From the NCBI GenBank assembly GCA_017414585.1, contig JAFQLN010000194.1, positions 1-42,634 of the forward strand: 42,634 bases of DNA, written 5' to 3'. The DNA is from Clostridia bacterium. Its GTDB lineage: Bacteria; Bacillota_A; Clostridia; Oscillospirales; CAG-272. This document shows positions 15,851 to 24,037 of the stretch, one piece after another. The notes under the pieces are model-generated. The model searched no databases. It was given only the letters and a program-made list of their open reading frames with translations, and was not told where the DNA came from. The translations under genes were made by a program, and so were the position numbers. Position 1 is the first letter of the stretch, and each line of letters starts with the position of its first letter.

Positions 15851-17320
15851 TTACAGAACCCGGTATGCACAGGAATTATATACTTCCGGCTTGATTCCGG
15901 TGAGCATTTCAAGCAGAGCGGCGAGAGGTTCGAGAACGGGCGCTTCGGAGTGATAATGTCCGGTTTCAATGGTGAGAAGACCGTCTTCCGCCGCATCCTG
16001 TGCCATATTGTATCCGCTGTCTCCGGTGATATAGGCATCGCAGCCGGCATACAGGGCGGGATAGAGAAAATCCTTTCCGTCTCCGCCGCAGAACCCGATT
16101 TTTTTGATAATTTTAGACGCATCCCCAGTTACGCGGACGGAAGCACATCCGAGTTTTTCTTTTACAAGTTCTGCAAGCGCCGCTCCGGTCATACCGTCCG
16201 TGACAGTGATTCTTCCCAGTGAAGGAGAATCCTCGTCACCGAAAACACCGCACGGCTCCAGACCAAGCGCACGTACCAGCGCATCGTTGACACCGTCTTC
16301 TCCGGCATCCATGCGGGTGTGCAGGGAAATTACACTGATCCCGCCCATCGCCGCATCGAGAATCCGTCTGCCGCTGAGAGATGCGTGTGTGACGGATTTG
16401 GCTCCGCGAAAGAGCATGGGGTGATGCGTGACGACGGTATCAAAGCCGTTTTCGCGGGCATAGGTGATAACCTCATGAGCAGCATCCAGTGCGACAAGAA
16501 TTTTCTTTACTTCCGCGCCCGTATCCGGCGAAACCATGATTCCGTCGTTGTCCCAGGAACAGGAGAGGGTTTTCGGAAATTTTTCCGTCAGTTTTTCGTG
16601 CAGTGTTTCGATTGTCATACCGGATCCTCCGAGAATTTTTCTGATTTCACGCATACACGCTTCTTCCGCAGAGGCATCGAGCGCGCCTTTTTTCAGACCG
16701 TTGATGCGTTTTTCAAGCCGGTGCAGAATTTCATCCGCGTATGCTTCAAAGAGCGGTTCGCGTTTTTCGATCGTACGCTTGCCGAGCAGCAGCTCTGCCG
16801 GTGTGGACTGGCGCTTTACACCGTCGTACACAGCGAGCAGACAGCAGTAATTCTTTCCTGCAGCAGCGGACAGCTTTTCGTCCAGAACGGCAAATCCGTT
16901 TTGATCGAGGTACGCGCGCAGATCGTCCGCGGCAGTCATCGGCTGCAGGATGAGATGAATGTCCGCATTTCTCACATAGGGAGAGGCGTCCAGAATACGC
17001 GCGATCAGTTCGCCGCCCATGCCGCAGATCACGATATCGGTCACACCGGCAGAGACTAAGTCAATATCCTGCAGTCCGTCCGAACGGCAGAAAGTGATGT
17101 TTTCCCGGATTCCGTAGCGTTCGGCACTTGCCTTAGCACGTTCCAGCGGTCCTGTGTTGATATCACTGGCAATTGCCGAACGTGCGATTTTGTTCTGGAG
17201 AAGGTAAACCGGCAGATAAGCGTGGTCGGTGCCGATATCCGCTGCGACAGCACCCTGCCGGACAAAAGAGGCAGCGGAGAGAAGCCGGTCGTCGAGATGA
17301 AGATGATTGCTTGTTTCCAT
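15851..17320 (-). CDS. trmK: TrmK (tRNA m1A22 methyltransferase) - Nif3-like fusion
   Basis: A 489-residue protein joining two families usually encoded by adjacent genes (yqfN/trmK and yqfO in Bacillus). The N-terminal part (about 1-225) is TrmK: LSAASFVRQGAVAADIGTDHAYLP is SAM motif I, with DIVICGMGGELIA. It methylates N1 of adenine 22 in tRNA. The C-terminal 255 residues are a short Nif3/DUF34 protein without the PII-like insertion. It shows the dinuclear metal motifs THHPML, LHTRMDAGEDGVND and TGHYHSEAPVLEPLA. No stop or frameshift separates them. The Nif3 part has its own GGAGG and ATG in frame (ATG at 16618), so a separate Nif3 product may also be made. The start at 17320 lacks a clear Shine-Dalgarno; a TTG at 17353 is the other option. 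Confidence 0.85.
   Translation of the reverse strand: METSNHLHLDDRLLSAASFVRQGAVAADIGTDHAYLPVYLLQNKIARSAIASDINTGPLERAKASAERYGIRENITFCRSDGLQDIDLVSAGVTDIVICGMGGELIARILDASPYVRNADIHLILQPMTAADDLRAYLDQNGFAVLDEKLSAAAGKNYCCLLAVYDGVKRQSTPAELLLGKRTIEKREPLFEAYADEILHRLEKRINGLKKGALDASAEEACMREIRKILGGSGMTIETLHEKLTEKFPKTLSCSWDNDGIMVSPDTGAEVKKILVALDAAHEVITYARENGFDTVVTHHPMLFRGAKSVTHASLSGRRILDAAMGGISVISLHTRMDAGEDGVNDALVRALGLEPCGVFGDEDSPSLGRITVTDGMTGAALAELVKEKLGCASVRVTGDASKIIKKIGFCGGDGKDFLYPALYAGCDAYITGDSGYNMAQDAAEDGLLTIETGHYHSEAPVLEPLAALLEMLTGIKPEVYNSCAYRVL
16616..16630 (-). promoter_or_regulatory. Internal ribosome binding site and ATG for the Nif3 part
   Basis: Within the fused frame the minus strand reads GGAGG (16630..16626), seven bases, then ATG (16618..16616), exactly where free-standing Nif3 proteins begin (MTIETLHEKLTEKFP). 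It is either a relic of separate genes or a working internal start. Confidence 0.55.
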
Positions 17321-17329
17321 GATTCTTGA

Positions 17330-17345
17330 TTCAAACGGGTTTGAA
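17330..17345. promoter_or_regulatory. 16-bp palindrome just upstream of trmK
   Basis: TTCAAAC-GG-GTTTGAA is a perfect 7-bp inverted repeat centred about 18 bases before the trmK ATG (17320) and just after the terminator at 17352. It could be an operator or a small RNA hairpin covering the start region. Functional evidence is lacking. Confidence 0.3.
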
Positions 17346-17351
17346 AACAGC

Positions 17352-17376
17352 AAAAGACGGAAGCGATCCGTCTTTT
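17352..17376 (-). terminator. Terminator between the DUF1858 gene and trmK
   Basis: A 10-bp perfect stem (AAAAGACGGA with TCCGTCTTTT) and a 5-base loop, starting 7 bases after the DUF1858 stop. The right arm ends in TTTT in either direction, so it can work both ways. It separates murA-DUF1858 from trmK-nif3-transporter unless read through. Confidence 0.75.
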
Positions 17377-17383
17377 GTCTATT

Positions 17384-17590
17384 TTATTTCGCCTTTTCTT
17401 CAAAGTATTTGTTCAGCTTTTCGATGAGCTCTTCGGGATCAACACCGTGTACCATGCAGGCTTCTTCCACTGTTTCCATTCTGGATACGGGGCAGTCGAT
17501 GCAGTGCATACCGCAGTCAAGGAAAATATCAGCGGTATCTTCGTCAAAATCAACGATATCGCCGATGATGGTTTCAAGAGTTACTTTCAT
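17384..17590 (-). CDS. DUF1858 small protein
   Basis: A 68-residue cytoplasmic protein of the DUF1858 family. It is built as 'VTLETIIGDIVDFDEDTADIFLDCGMHCIDCPVS', then a helical end (PEELIEKLNKYFEEKAK). The conserved cysteines CGMHCIDC suggest metal or disulfide chemistry. Such domains occur alone or fused to hybrid-cluster-like proteins in anaerobes, and their role is unknown. The start at 17590 has AGGAG eight bases upstream; a start six codons further up lacks one. It lies about 48 bases downstream of murA and is probably cotranscribed with it. Confidence 0.8.
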   Translation of the reverse strand: MKVTLETIIGDIVDFDEDTADIFLDCGMHCIDCPVSRMETVEEACMVHGVDPEELIEKLNKYFEEKAK

Positions 17591-17620
17591 TTTTTTATCT
17601 CCTGTCATTTTGTATCTTTG

Positions 17621-17650
17621 ATTTATGCATCCGCGATTTATGCATCCGCG
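17621..17650. repeat. Perfect 15-bp tandem duplication across the murA stop codon
   Basis: ATTTATGCATCCGCG occurs twice back to back (17621-17635 and 17636-17650). On the minus strand each copy encodes '..ADA-stop', so the second copy repeats the last three codons and stop of murA immediately after the real stop. It looks like a recent replication slippage. Confidence 0.9.
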
Positions 17651-18927
17651 CTTCTGATCTCAGCATCAGGAACCGTGATTTTCCGGATGTCTGCACCGAG
17701 GGCACGGAGTTTGCCGCAGATATTATCATACCCGCGCTCGATGAGGTTTATGTCGGAAATTTCCGTTTCACCGGGACAGGTCAGTGCAGCGATCATGACA
17801 GCCACACCGCCGCGCAGGTCCGTTGCAATCACGGGTGCGGGCTTGAGGGGCGTACCGCCTTCGATCACAACGATTCTGCCATCCACTTTGATTTTTGCAC
17901 CCATTCTGCGCAGTTCTTCCACATACCGGAAACGGTTCTCAAAAATGCTTTCGTTCAGATAACTCGTGCCCTCCGCCATGCAGAGAAGCGCGGACATCTG
18001 CGGATGCATATCGGTCGGGAAACCGGGGTAGGGAAGGGTTTTGACGCTGGTTTTCTTGATCTTTTCGCCGGCAGTTACGAGAATTGCATCGTCGAATTCT
18101 TCCACAGAAGCACCGGTTTCCTCCAGCTTGGCGGAAATGGATTCCAGATGCTTCGGAATGACGTTCGTTACCTTGACGGAGCCGTGGGTTGCAACAGCTG
18201 CCACCATGAACGAACCGGCTTCAATCATGTCGGGAATGAATGCATAAGTGCATCCGTGCAGTTCGGGGACACCCTTGATTTTGATGACGTCGGATCCGGC
18301 ACCGCTGATCTTGGCGCCGCAGGTGTTGAGGAAGTTTGCACAGTCAACAATATGCGGTTCTTTGGCTGCGTTGTCAATGATCGTCATGCCTTCGGCAGTT
18401 GCCGCTGCAATCATGATGTTGAGCGTAGCGCCGACAGAAGATACATCAAAGAAGATGTTCGTACCGACAGCACCGTGTTCGGATTTGATTTCGATATATC
18501 CGCCTTCGGTGGAGATTTCCCCGCCGAGTGCTTCAAAGCCCTTGATGTGCTGGTCGATCGGACGGATACCGAAATTGCATCCGCCGGGGAAACCGACGCG
18601 CGCTTTGCCGAAACGGCCGAATTCCGCGCCGAGCAGATAGTACGAACCGCGGATTTTGCGGACCAGTTCGTAATCGGAACGGCCGGGCTCAACGTCCGTG
18701 CAGTCCACTTCGTATGTCGTTGTGTCAAGCATACGGATTTTTGCACCGATGCCGCGCAGAATTTCAAACGAATAAGTAATATCGGAAATAGCGGGTATAT
18801 TTTCCAGTACGCATTTACCGCGTACGAGTACACAGGCGTAAATGATCGGCAGAGCGGCGTTTTTGGAGCCGGAAATCTCCACCTGACCGAACAGAGGCGT
18901 TCCTCCGTTGACAATAATTTTTTCCAT
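17638..18927 (-). CDS. murA: UDP-N-acetylglucosamine 1-carboxyvinyltransferase MurA
   Basis: MurA catalyses the first committed step of peptidoglycan synthesis, transfer of enolpyruvate from PEP to UDP-GlcNAc. The 429-residue protein has Lys22-Asn23 in the ISGSKNAALP motif. The catalytic Cys117 lies in the loop GFPGGCNFG; it is the residue alkylated by fosfomycin, so the enzyme should be sensitive. Further motifs are FPTDMHPQ (catalytic Asp) and DLRGGVAVMIA (Arg). The start at 18927 (MEKIIVNGG) fits the family; an upstream in-frame start at 18972 adds an unrelated tail. The Shine-Dalgarno is weak (AAAGG at a long spacing). Firmicutes often carry two copies; a second is not in this window. Confidence 0.96.
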   Translation of the reverse strand: MEKIIVNGGTPLFGQVEISGSKNAALPIIYACVLVRGKCVLENIPAISDITYSFEILRGIGAKIRMLDTTTYEVDCTDVEPGRSDYELVRKIRGSYYLLGAEFGRFGKARVGFPGGCNFGIRPIDQHIKGFEALGGEISTEGGYIEIKSEHGAVGTNIFFDVSSVGATLNIMIAAATAEGMTIIDNAAKEPHIVDCANFLNTCGAKISGAGSDVIKIKGVPELHGCTYAFIPDMIEAGSFMVAAVATHGSVKVTNVIPKHLESISAKLEETGASVEEFDDAILVTAGEKIKKTSVKTLPYPGFPTDMHPQMSALLCMAEGTSYLNESIFENRFRYVEELRRMGAKIKVDGRIVVIEGGTPLKPAPVIATDLRGGVAVMIAALTCPGETEISDINLIERGYDNICGKLRALGADIRKITVPDAEIRSADA

Positions 18928-19026
18928 GCGTTTACCGAGCCTTTCTTTTGATAAGGCGTATGATGATGGCATCCTGCTTCCTTTTGGAATAGAGAAAGAG
19001 CCGAAGGAACAGAATCAGCCGACTAT

Positions 19027-19055
19027 ATTATAACAGTTTATGCACAATAATGAAA
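19027..19055 (-). promoter_or_regulatory. Extended -10 promoter of murA
   Basis: On the minus strand TGT-TATAAT (-10 at 19032..19027), with a poor -35 (TTTCAT) at 17-base spacing. The leader is about 90 bases long. murA thus has its own promoter downstream of walI. Confidence 0.6.
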
Positions 19056-19120
19056 GCGTTTTTTGAAGGATTTTCATAAATTTCATATTTAACGACGAAG
19101 TATTATAAAACACACCCATT

Positions 19121-20044
19121 TTATGATTGTGATTTTGTATAAAGTGTACTATCAATCGCGTTGTAGATATATTCACCGGCGGAATCGGTTACAATCTGCC
19201 AGCAGGGAATCAGACAGAAGTCTTCTTCCTCGCCGTAAAAATACAGGGAATAGCAGAGATTGATGGATTCGATAGCAACGCCTGCAGCAAGCGCTTCGGC
19301 GGGAATTTCTTTCCTTACATGAAACAGTATATTAAATATATCGGAAAGTTGTGCCGTATAGGATTCGCCGAGTGTGAGAAAACTCCATGAACCGAATGCT
19401 TCCGTAACTTTTCCGCCGGTTACGGTACAAAGCGCGTAGTTCTCCGTTACGGCAATACCGTCGATGGTGCGGGAACAGAGCGCATAATATGCCCCGCCGT
19501 TTTCCCAGATGTTTTCCACGCCGGTGACAATGTTCATGTTTCCGCCCGATTCAAACTCCCGGCTGCCGCTGTCGAGAAAATCCACGACAATCCCGGTGAT
19601 TTCTTTTTTCTTTTCTTCACTGATCTGGGTGAAGGACGCAGAAGGTGAGGGAGCGAATACGTCTTCAGCAGAATCACCGTTTACATTATAATGGAAGGAA
19701 AAATTCTCACCGAATGTGCATCTGGCACCGTTGGAAAGAAAAAGAATCTCTCCGTCGGGAATGATATAGGCTGAAGTGACGGTGCTTTTTCCGAGCAGCT
19801 GCGCGACGGTTCGGTTGTAATCACCCGAATTGCACACGTAAACTGTTCCATGTTCCCGTCTGGCAGAGATAATATCGGGAGCGATGCGGATATTGCTGTC
19901 TGCGAGGATGGAAACGATATTTTCGATGGTTTCTTCCGGAAGATGAGACGTATTATAAAGAAGTGTAAAGAGATTGACAGCGAGAAAAATGCAGACAGCT
20001 GCAAGAAGGCAGGAGAGCAGAATGGTCAGGTTTCTGTGCTGCAC
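19121..20044 (-). CDS. walI: WalI (YycI)-like regulator of WalK
   Basis: A 307-residue membrane-anchored protein: a short cytoplasmic start, one membrane helix (about 8-30, LTILLSCLLAAVCIFLAVNLF), then an extracytoplasmic domain. In Bacillus, YycI works with YycH and the sensor WalK through membrane and extracellular contacts. Sequence identity across this family is low, so the call rests mainly on topology, size, the 'IPCWQIVTD' motif near the C-terminus (typical of YycH/YycI-type two-lobe domains) and its place as last gene after walR-walK-walH. It starts with GTG at 20044, AAAGGAG seven bases upstream, 12 bases after walH. The usual next gene, walJ, is absent. Confidence 0.65.
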   Translation of the reverse strand: MQHRNLTILLSCLLAAVCIFLAVNLFTLLYNTSHLPEETIENIVSILADSNIRIAPDIISARREHGTVYVCNSGDYNRTVAQLLGKSTVTSAYIIPDGEILFLSNGARCTFGENFSFHYNVNGDSAEDVFAPSPSASFTQISEEKKKEITGIVVDFLDSGSREFESGGNMNIVTGVENIWENGGAYYALCSRTIDGIAVTENYALCTVTGGKVTEAFGSWSFLTLGESYTAQLSDIFNILFHVRKEIPAEALAAGVAIESINLCYSLYFYGEEEDFCLIPCWQIVTDSAGEYIYNAIDSTLYTKSQS

Positions 20045-20056
20045 GGCGTTCTCCTT

Positions 20057-21397
20057 TCATTGGGACAGATTGCTCAGCCATTCTCCGCACCACTCAGCCT
20101 GAACGGAGCTGGACAGAAAATCGCTGCGGTAAACAAGTGTGACGTTCAGCGGGGGAGCCGGATGTCTGGAAGAGATGTGCTGCGCAAACCAGACCTCGGT
20201 AAGCATTTGCGTACGTGTTCCGAGATTGCGTACGGACATGGTAAAAATATGCGCGGAAAGCAGTTTTCCGTCCGCATATGTGACCGTAAAAGCCGGGTCA
20301 ATGCCTGTGATCCGCAGATTGTCAAAGACATATTCGTAAATCAATGTAACTTCACCGTTTTCGGCGCGTACCGAAGCGAGTATGATGTCGGCATCGCCGC
20401 CGGCGTAATGACGGTTGAGCGCACGCACGTTTTCAAACAGTTCTGCGGATATGCGCACATAATCGGCAAGTGTAAAAGATGTTTTGGAACCGGTATGTGT
20501 GTCGAGAGGTATCCCGCCGTTCTGAACAGCCGTATAGGAGAAGGCGGAATCGTGAATATAGAAGATTCCCTTCTGGTCAATATAACTGCTGGTACCGTCT
20601 GTGTTGGTATGGCGGTTGAGCAGCTTGTCCGGATTGAGCCCAAACAGGCGAATAAGGGCGTCAATATTGTCTGCGTTATTATGAATCAGGGAGGAGGTCT
20701 GCGCAGTGATCAGAATATTCCGGGCAGAAAGAGACTCGGTGAAGAACGGTTCACCCGTTTCGGCATAATCAAACGCACGCAGAACGGAACGATAGGATCG
20801 GAGGAGACTTTCCAGATCATCTGAAGTGAAAATGGCATCCGGTGCGGAGACGGTGAAAAGTGCAATACGCCCGTCGGTATCACGTGTGACAACGGAAATG
20901 GAGTTGGTCTGCTCGGAATACGGAAGCAGAAACATTTCGTACACATCTGCGGCAGGGATTTGTGCCGGACCGCCGGACAGCAGCTGAAGCACGTAGGAGG
21001 AAAACTCGTGATGATAACGGATATACACATAGTTTTCCTCATCATACAGCGTGTTCCAGAATTCCTGTGTTCCTTCGGATACATACTGATCGCTGAGTGT
21101 CTGCGCAAGAACGGGCATCACGGTGCGGTACAGCTCGGCACAGGAATCCGCAGAGTTGGATAACCCGTAACGGAGGGAATCAGCCGAAATGCCGACAAAA
21201 GCCGGAAGAAGCTGGTCTGAAATGTCCGCGTCCGTGTTCTGCTGGGCAGTGATGCTCTCCAGATCAAAGGGGGCTTTGCTGCGCGCGGAAGCTCTCGACT
21301 GAATGACCTGAATGGTCGCTATGGTGAGAATGATCAGCAGAAGGGTCAGAACGGCGGTTGTGCAGAGGAGAATCATGTTGGTTTTCTTTGGTTTCAT
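20057..21397 (-). CDS. walH: WalH (YycH)-like regulator of WalK
   Basis: A 446-residue protein with one N-terminal membrane helix (TNMILLCTTAVLTLLLIILTI) and a large extracytoplasmic part, the topology and size of YycH. In Bacillus YycH and YycI modulate WalK through contacts at the membrane. Here the assignment depends on gene order (directly after walK, before the YycI-like gene) more than on clear motifs. The start ATG at 21397 has AGGA nine bases upstream and lies 27 bases after the walK stop; a GTG at 21445 would overlap walK and has no ribosome binding site. Confidence 0.6.
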   Translation of the reverse strand: MKPKKTNMILLCTTAVLTLLLIILTIATIQVIQSRASARSKAPFDLESITAQQNTDADISDQLLPAFVGISADSLRYGLSNSADSCAELYRTVMPVLAQTLSDQYVSEGTQEFWNTLYDEENYVYIRYHHEFSSYVLQLLSGGPAQIPAADVYEMFLLPYSEQTNSISVVTRDTDGRIALFTVSAPDAIFTSDDLESLLRSYRSVLRAFDYAETGEPFFTESLSARNILITAQTSSLIHNNADNIDALIRLFGLNPDKLLNRHTNTDGTSSYIDQKGIFYIHDSAFSYTAVQNGGIPLDTHTGSKTSFTLADYVRISAELFENVRALNRHYAGGDADIILASVRAENGEVTLIYEYVFDNLRITGIDPAFTVTYADGKLLSAHIFTMSVRNLGTRTQMLTEVWFAQHISSRHPAPPLNVTLVYRSDFLSSSVQAEWCGEWLSNLSQ

Positions 21398-21423
21398 ATA
21401 AGAAAATCCTGTTTCGTATGGGA

Positions 21424-23259
21424 TTACTTGGTTTTCAGCTTGCACTCGACCGGAATTTCTATCCGTACATCCGTGCCTTCACCGAAAGTACTGTCGATGG
21501 CGATTTTCCCGCCGTGCGCCTCGAGCAGTTCCCGCGCAATCGCAAGACCAAGCCCTGTTCCGCCCGTGTCAAGATTGCGGGATTTGTCCACGCGGTAGAA
21601 TCGTTCAAACAGGTGTGCCATATCTTCCTTCGGAATACCAACCCCATTGTCTGTGACCTGCAGCTGTACGGCTGTGGCAGACGGATTCGGAGCCACGCGG
21701 ATGGTAATGCTGCCGTTGTCAGGAGTGTACTTGATGGCATTGGACATGATATTGAGAATGACCTGTTCGATGCGCTGGCGGTCTGCGGTGATATCGGGAA
21801 GCTGTTCTTCAAGATCGAGGGTGATTTTATGATGACGGGACTCGATATCCGTACGCATAACTTCGCAGAGATGGCGTACGGACTGGCGGATGTCAAAGGT
21901 TTCGATCTGCCAGTTGGTACGGTTGTTGTCCAGACGCGAGAGGACAAGCAGATCCTGCACAATGCGGGTCATGCGGTCGCTTTCGGACAAAACGAGATCG
22001 AGGAAGTATTCCCGGGTTTCTTCGTCCATTTCCGGATCGCTGCGCACCGTTTCCGTCGTGAGCTTGATGGCAGCCAGCGGCGTTTTCAGCTCATGGGAGA
22101 CATTGGCAACGAATTCCCGGCGGCTTTCATCCAGTTCGTAGCGGCTGGTTACATCGTGAATGATCAGAACACAGCCCGATGCGGGACGCTTGGCATCCAT
22201 GTAGCGGATGATGCCGAAGCTGACATCGTACACGCCGTTGCCGACAATGCGGTCGCGGAAAATGAAACCGTCGCGGGTACTTTCCACAGCGGCATCCGGG
22301 GATGTCAGGCGGATGGTATTGCCGTCAAGCATGAGCGGAATATCCAGCTGTTCAAAGCACCATTCAAGCGTAATATGCCCGCCTTCCTCCACAGCGTCAT
22401 CGAGAAGGTCATATGCTGCGGTATTGGAGTGCAGAACATCACCGCTGGCTGTGAATGCGAGAACCGCATCCTTCATGCAGGAGAGAACGGTATCAAGTTT
22501 TTCACGTTCGCCGTTGACTTCTTCGATGGTGACGCGCAGACGTTCTCTCGTATAGTTGAAGTTTTCTGCAAGAACACCGATTTCGTCCGCAGAATTGACT
22601 TCAATTTCATGGGTGAATTCTCCGGATGCAACGAGCTGGGTACCGTAGGTCAGACTCTGCAGGGGGGCGGATATGGATTTTGCGAGGAAGAAAGAGAGAA
22701 GAACCGCGATGAAAATTCCGATGATCATCGCCTGCAGAATAATGGTAAAGAGAACCGTATTGAGCTGGCGCATTTCTTCGAGCGAGTCCTTGATATAGAC
22801 AATGCAGTCCTCGTCAGCATGTGCACTGATGGGGATGCGGATGGCCCAGTCAGCATAATCCATACCGCCGGAGGAGAGATTGCTGTCCGAACCGCTGATA
22901 GCCGAGAGCAGATTCGGCGTCAGCAGCAGATTCGCACCGAGTGCGATATCCGATCCTGCCAGCATTTCTCCGTCGAGATCGAGCACATAGTAATTGCGGT
23001 ACTCGTCTATCCCCAGAATACTGCCGTAGGAGGACAGCACCTGCTTCATCTCGGAGGCAGGGGATGCGGAGCGGGATGCCTGCCCGAGATCCATCATGAG
23101 CAGTCCGCCGCTGTCGAAGCATTCCGTCATCTGCTCGTTGAAATCGTTGATGTAGAAGGAGGTGACGCCGTTCATCAGAATGGCACTGACCGCACACATC
23201 ACGGCAACGATAAAAATGAGCAGAATCAGAACGATTTTGAAATACAGACTTTTTAACAT
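21424..23259 (-). CDS. walK: WalK (VicK) sensor histidine kinase
   Basis: A 611-residue membrane kinase of the essential cell-wall two-component system. In order: membrane helix 1 (about 9-30), an extracytoplasmic sensor domain (about 31-172), membrane helix 2 (about 174-198), HAMP (about 200-250), PAS (about 255-365), the HisKA dimerisation domain with phosphoacceptor His389 in VANVSHELKTP, and the ATPase domain with QVILNIMSNAIKYTPD (N box), DNGVGIPKED and GTGLGLAIAREL. This TM-sensor-TM-HAMP-PAS-kinase order is the WalK type. It starts at an ATG 21 bases after walR, with a weak AGGA. In Bacillus and Staphylococcus, WalK controls autolysin expression in response to wall cross-link turnover. 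Confidence 0.93.
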   Translation of the reverse strand: MLKSLYFKIVLILLIFIVAVMCAVSAILMNGVTSFYINDFNEQMTECFDSGGLLMMDLGQASRSASPASEMKQVLSSYGSILGIDEYRNYYVLDLDGEMLAGSDIALGANLLLTPNLLSAISGSDSNLSSGGMDYADWAIRIPISAHADEDCIVYIKDSLEEMRQLNTVLFTIILQAMIIGIFIAVLLSFFLAKSISAPLQSLTYGTQLVASGEFTHEIEVNSADEIGVLAENFNYTRERLRVTIEEVNGEREKLDTVLSCMKDAVLAFTASGDVLHSNTAAYDLLDDAVEEGGHITLEWCFEQLDIPLMLDGNTIRLTSPDAAVESTRDGFIFRDRIVGNGVYDVSFGIIRYMDAKRPASGCVLIIHDVTSRYELDESRREFVANVSHELKTPLAAIKLTTETVRSDPEMDEETREYFLDLVLSESDRMTRIVQDLLVLSRLDNNRTNWQIETFDIRQSVRHLCEVMRTDIESRHHKITLDLEEQLPDITADRQRIEQVILNIMSNAIKYTPDNGSITIRVAPNPSATAVQLQVTDNGVGIPKEDMAHLFERFYRVDKSRNLDTGGTGLGLAIARELLEAHGGKIAIDSTFGEGTDVRIEIPVECKLKTK

Positions 23260-23280
23260 AGCAGCTGTTTCTATCCTGTT

Positions 23281-23997
23281 TTATCGCTTGCAGAGGAAGT
23301 ATCCCACACCGCGCTTGGTCATGATATATTCCGGATGAGCAGGATCTTCTTCGATTTTCTTGCGGATGCGGCTTACGGTTACGTCTACTGTGCGGATATC
23401 GCCGTAAAAGTCGTCATACCCCCAGATCTTTTCCAGCAGATCTTCGCGGGTATACGCATTTCCGAGGTTCTGCGCAAGGAAGAGAATGAGATCGTAATCC
23501 TTTTTGGAAAGCTCAATTGGCTCCCCTTTTTTGGTGACAGAATAGTGTTCCGTGTCGATTTTCAGGTCTCCGACCGTAATGATTTCCGAACTGCCGGTTT
23601 TTTCCGTGACGACTTCCCCGGAAGAACGGCGGATGTTCGCACGAATGCGGGAGAGAAGCTCCGGGAAGGAGAAGGGTTTGGTAACATAGTCGTCCGCACC
23701 GGTTTCCAGTCCGAGAATTTTATCCTTTTCTTCCTCGCGTGCCGTGACGAAAATGATCGGAACCTGACTCTTATAGCGGATACGCTCACAGACCTCATAG
23801 CCGTTCATTTTCGGAAGCATGATGTCGAGCAGAACAAGGTCGAATCCGCCTGTCAGTGCCTTTTCAAGTCCGGCTTCTCCGTCATAGGCGATATCGCAGT
23901 CATATCCTACCTTTTTTATGTTGTACGCCAGAACCTGCGCAATATTTTTTTCGTCTTCTACAACCAGAATTTTTTTCTTTTGCTGTTCCATAATCAT
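23281..23997 (-). CDS. walR: WalR (VicR) response regulator
   Basis: A 238-residue OmpR-family regulator. The receiver domain holds the acidic pocket EDE near 14-16, phosphoacceptor Asp58 (LLDIMLP), TARE and the Lys in VTKPFSFPEL. The C-terminal winged helix has the WalR-like end GYDDFYGDIRTVDVTVSRIRKKIE and RGVGYFL. The start at 23997 (MIMEQQ) has AAAGGA five bases upstream; the ATG two codons on (23991) is the alternative. An open frame continues upstream to 24417 but overlaps the preceding gene out of frame and is a shadow. It begins 40 bases after the stalk-domain gene with no terminator between, so walR is transcribed from further upstream. Confidence 0.94.
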   Translation of the reverse strand: MIMEQQKKKILVVEDEKNIAQVLAYNIKKVGYDCDIAYDGEAGLEKALTGGFDLVLLDIMLPKMNGYEVCERIRYKSQVPIIFVTAREEEKDKILGLETGADDYVTKPFSFPELLSRIRANIRRSSGEVVTEKTGSSEIITVGDLKIDTEHYSVTKKGEPIELSKKDYDLILFLAQNLGNAYTREDLLEKIWGYDDFYGDIRTVDVTVSRIRKKIEEDPAHPEYIMTKRGVGYFLCKR

Positions 23998-24037
23998 TCT
24001 GTTCCTTTCATAAATCTGAAAAAGGTCCTTCTCTTGA

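Noticed and set aside
21358..23256. A 632-codon open frame on the plus strand
   Set aside because: Antisense to walK, which has complete kinase motifs; no promoter or ribosome binding site and no recognisable protein.
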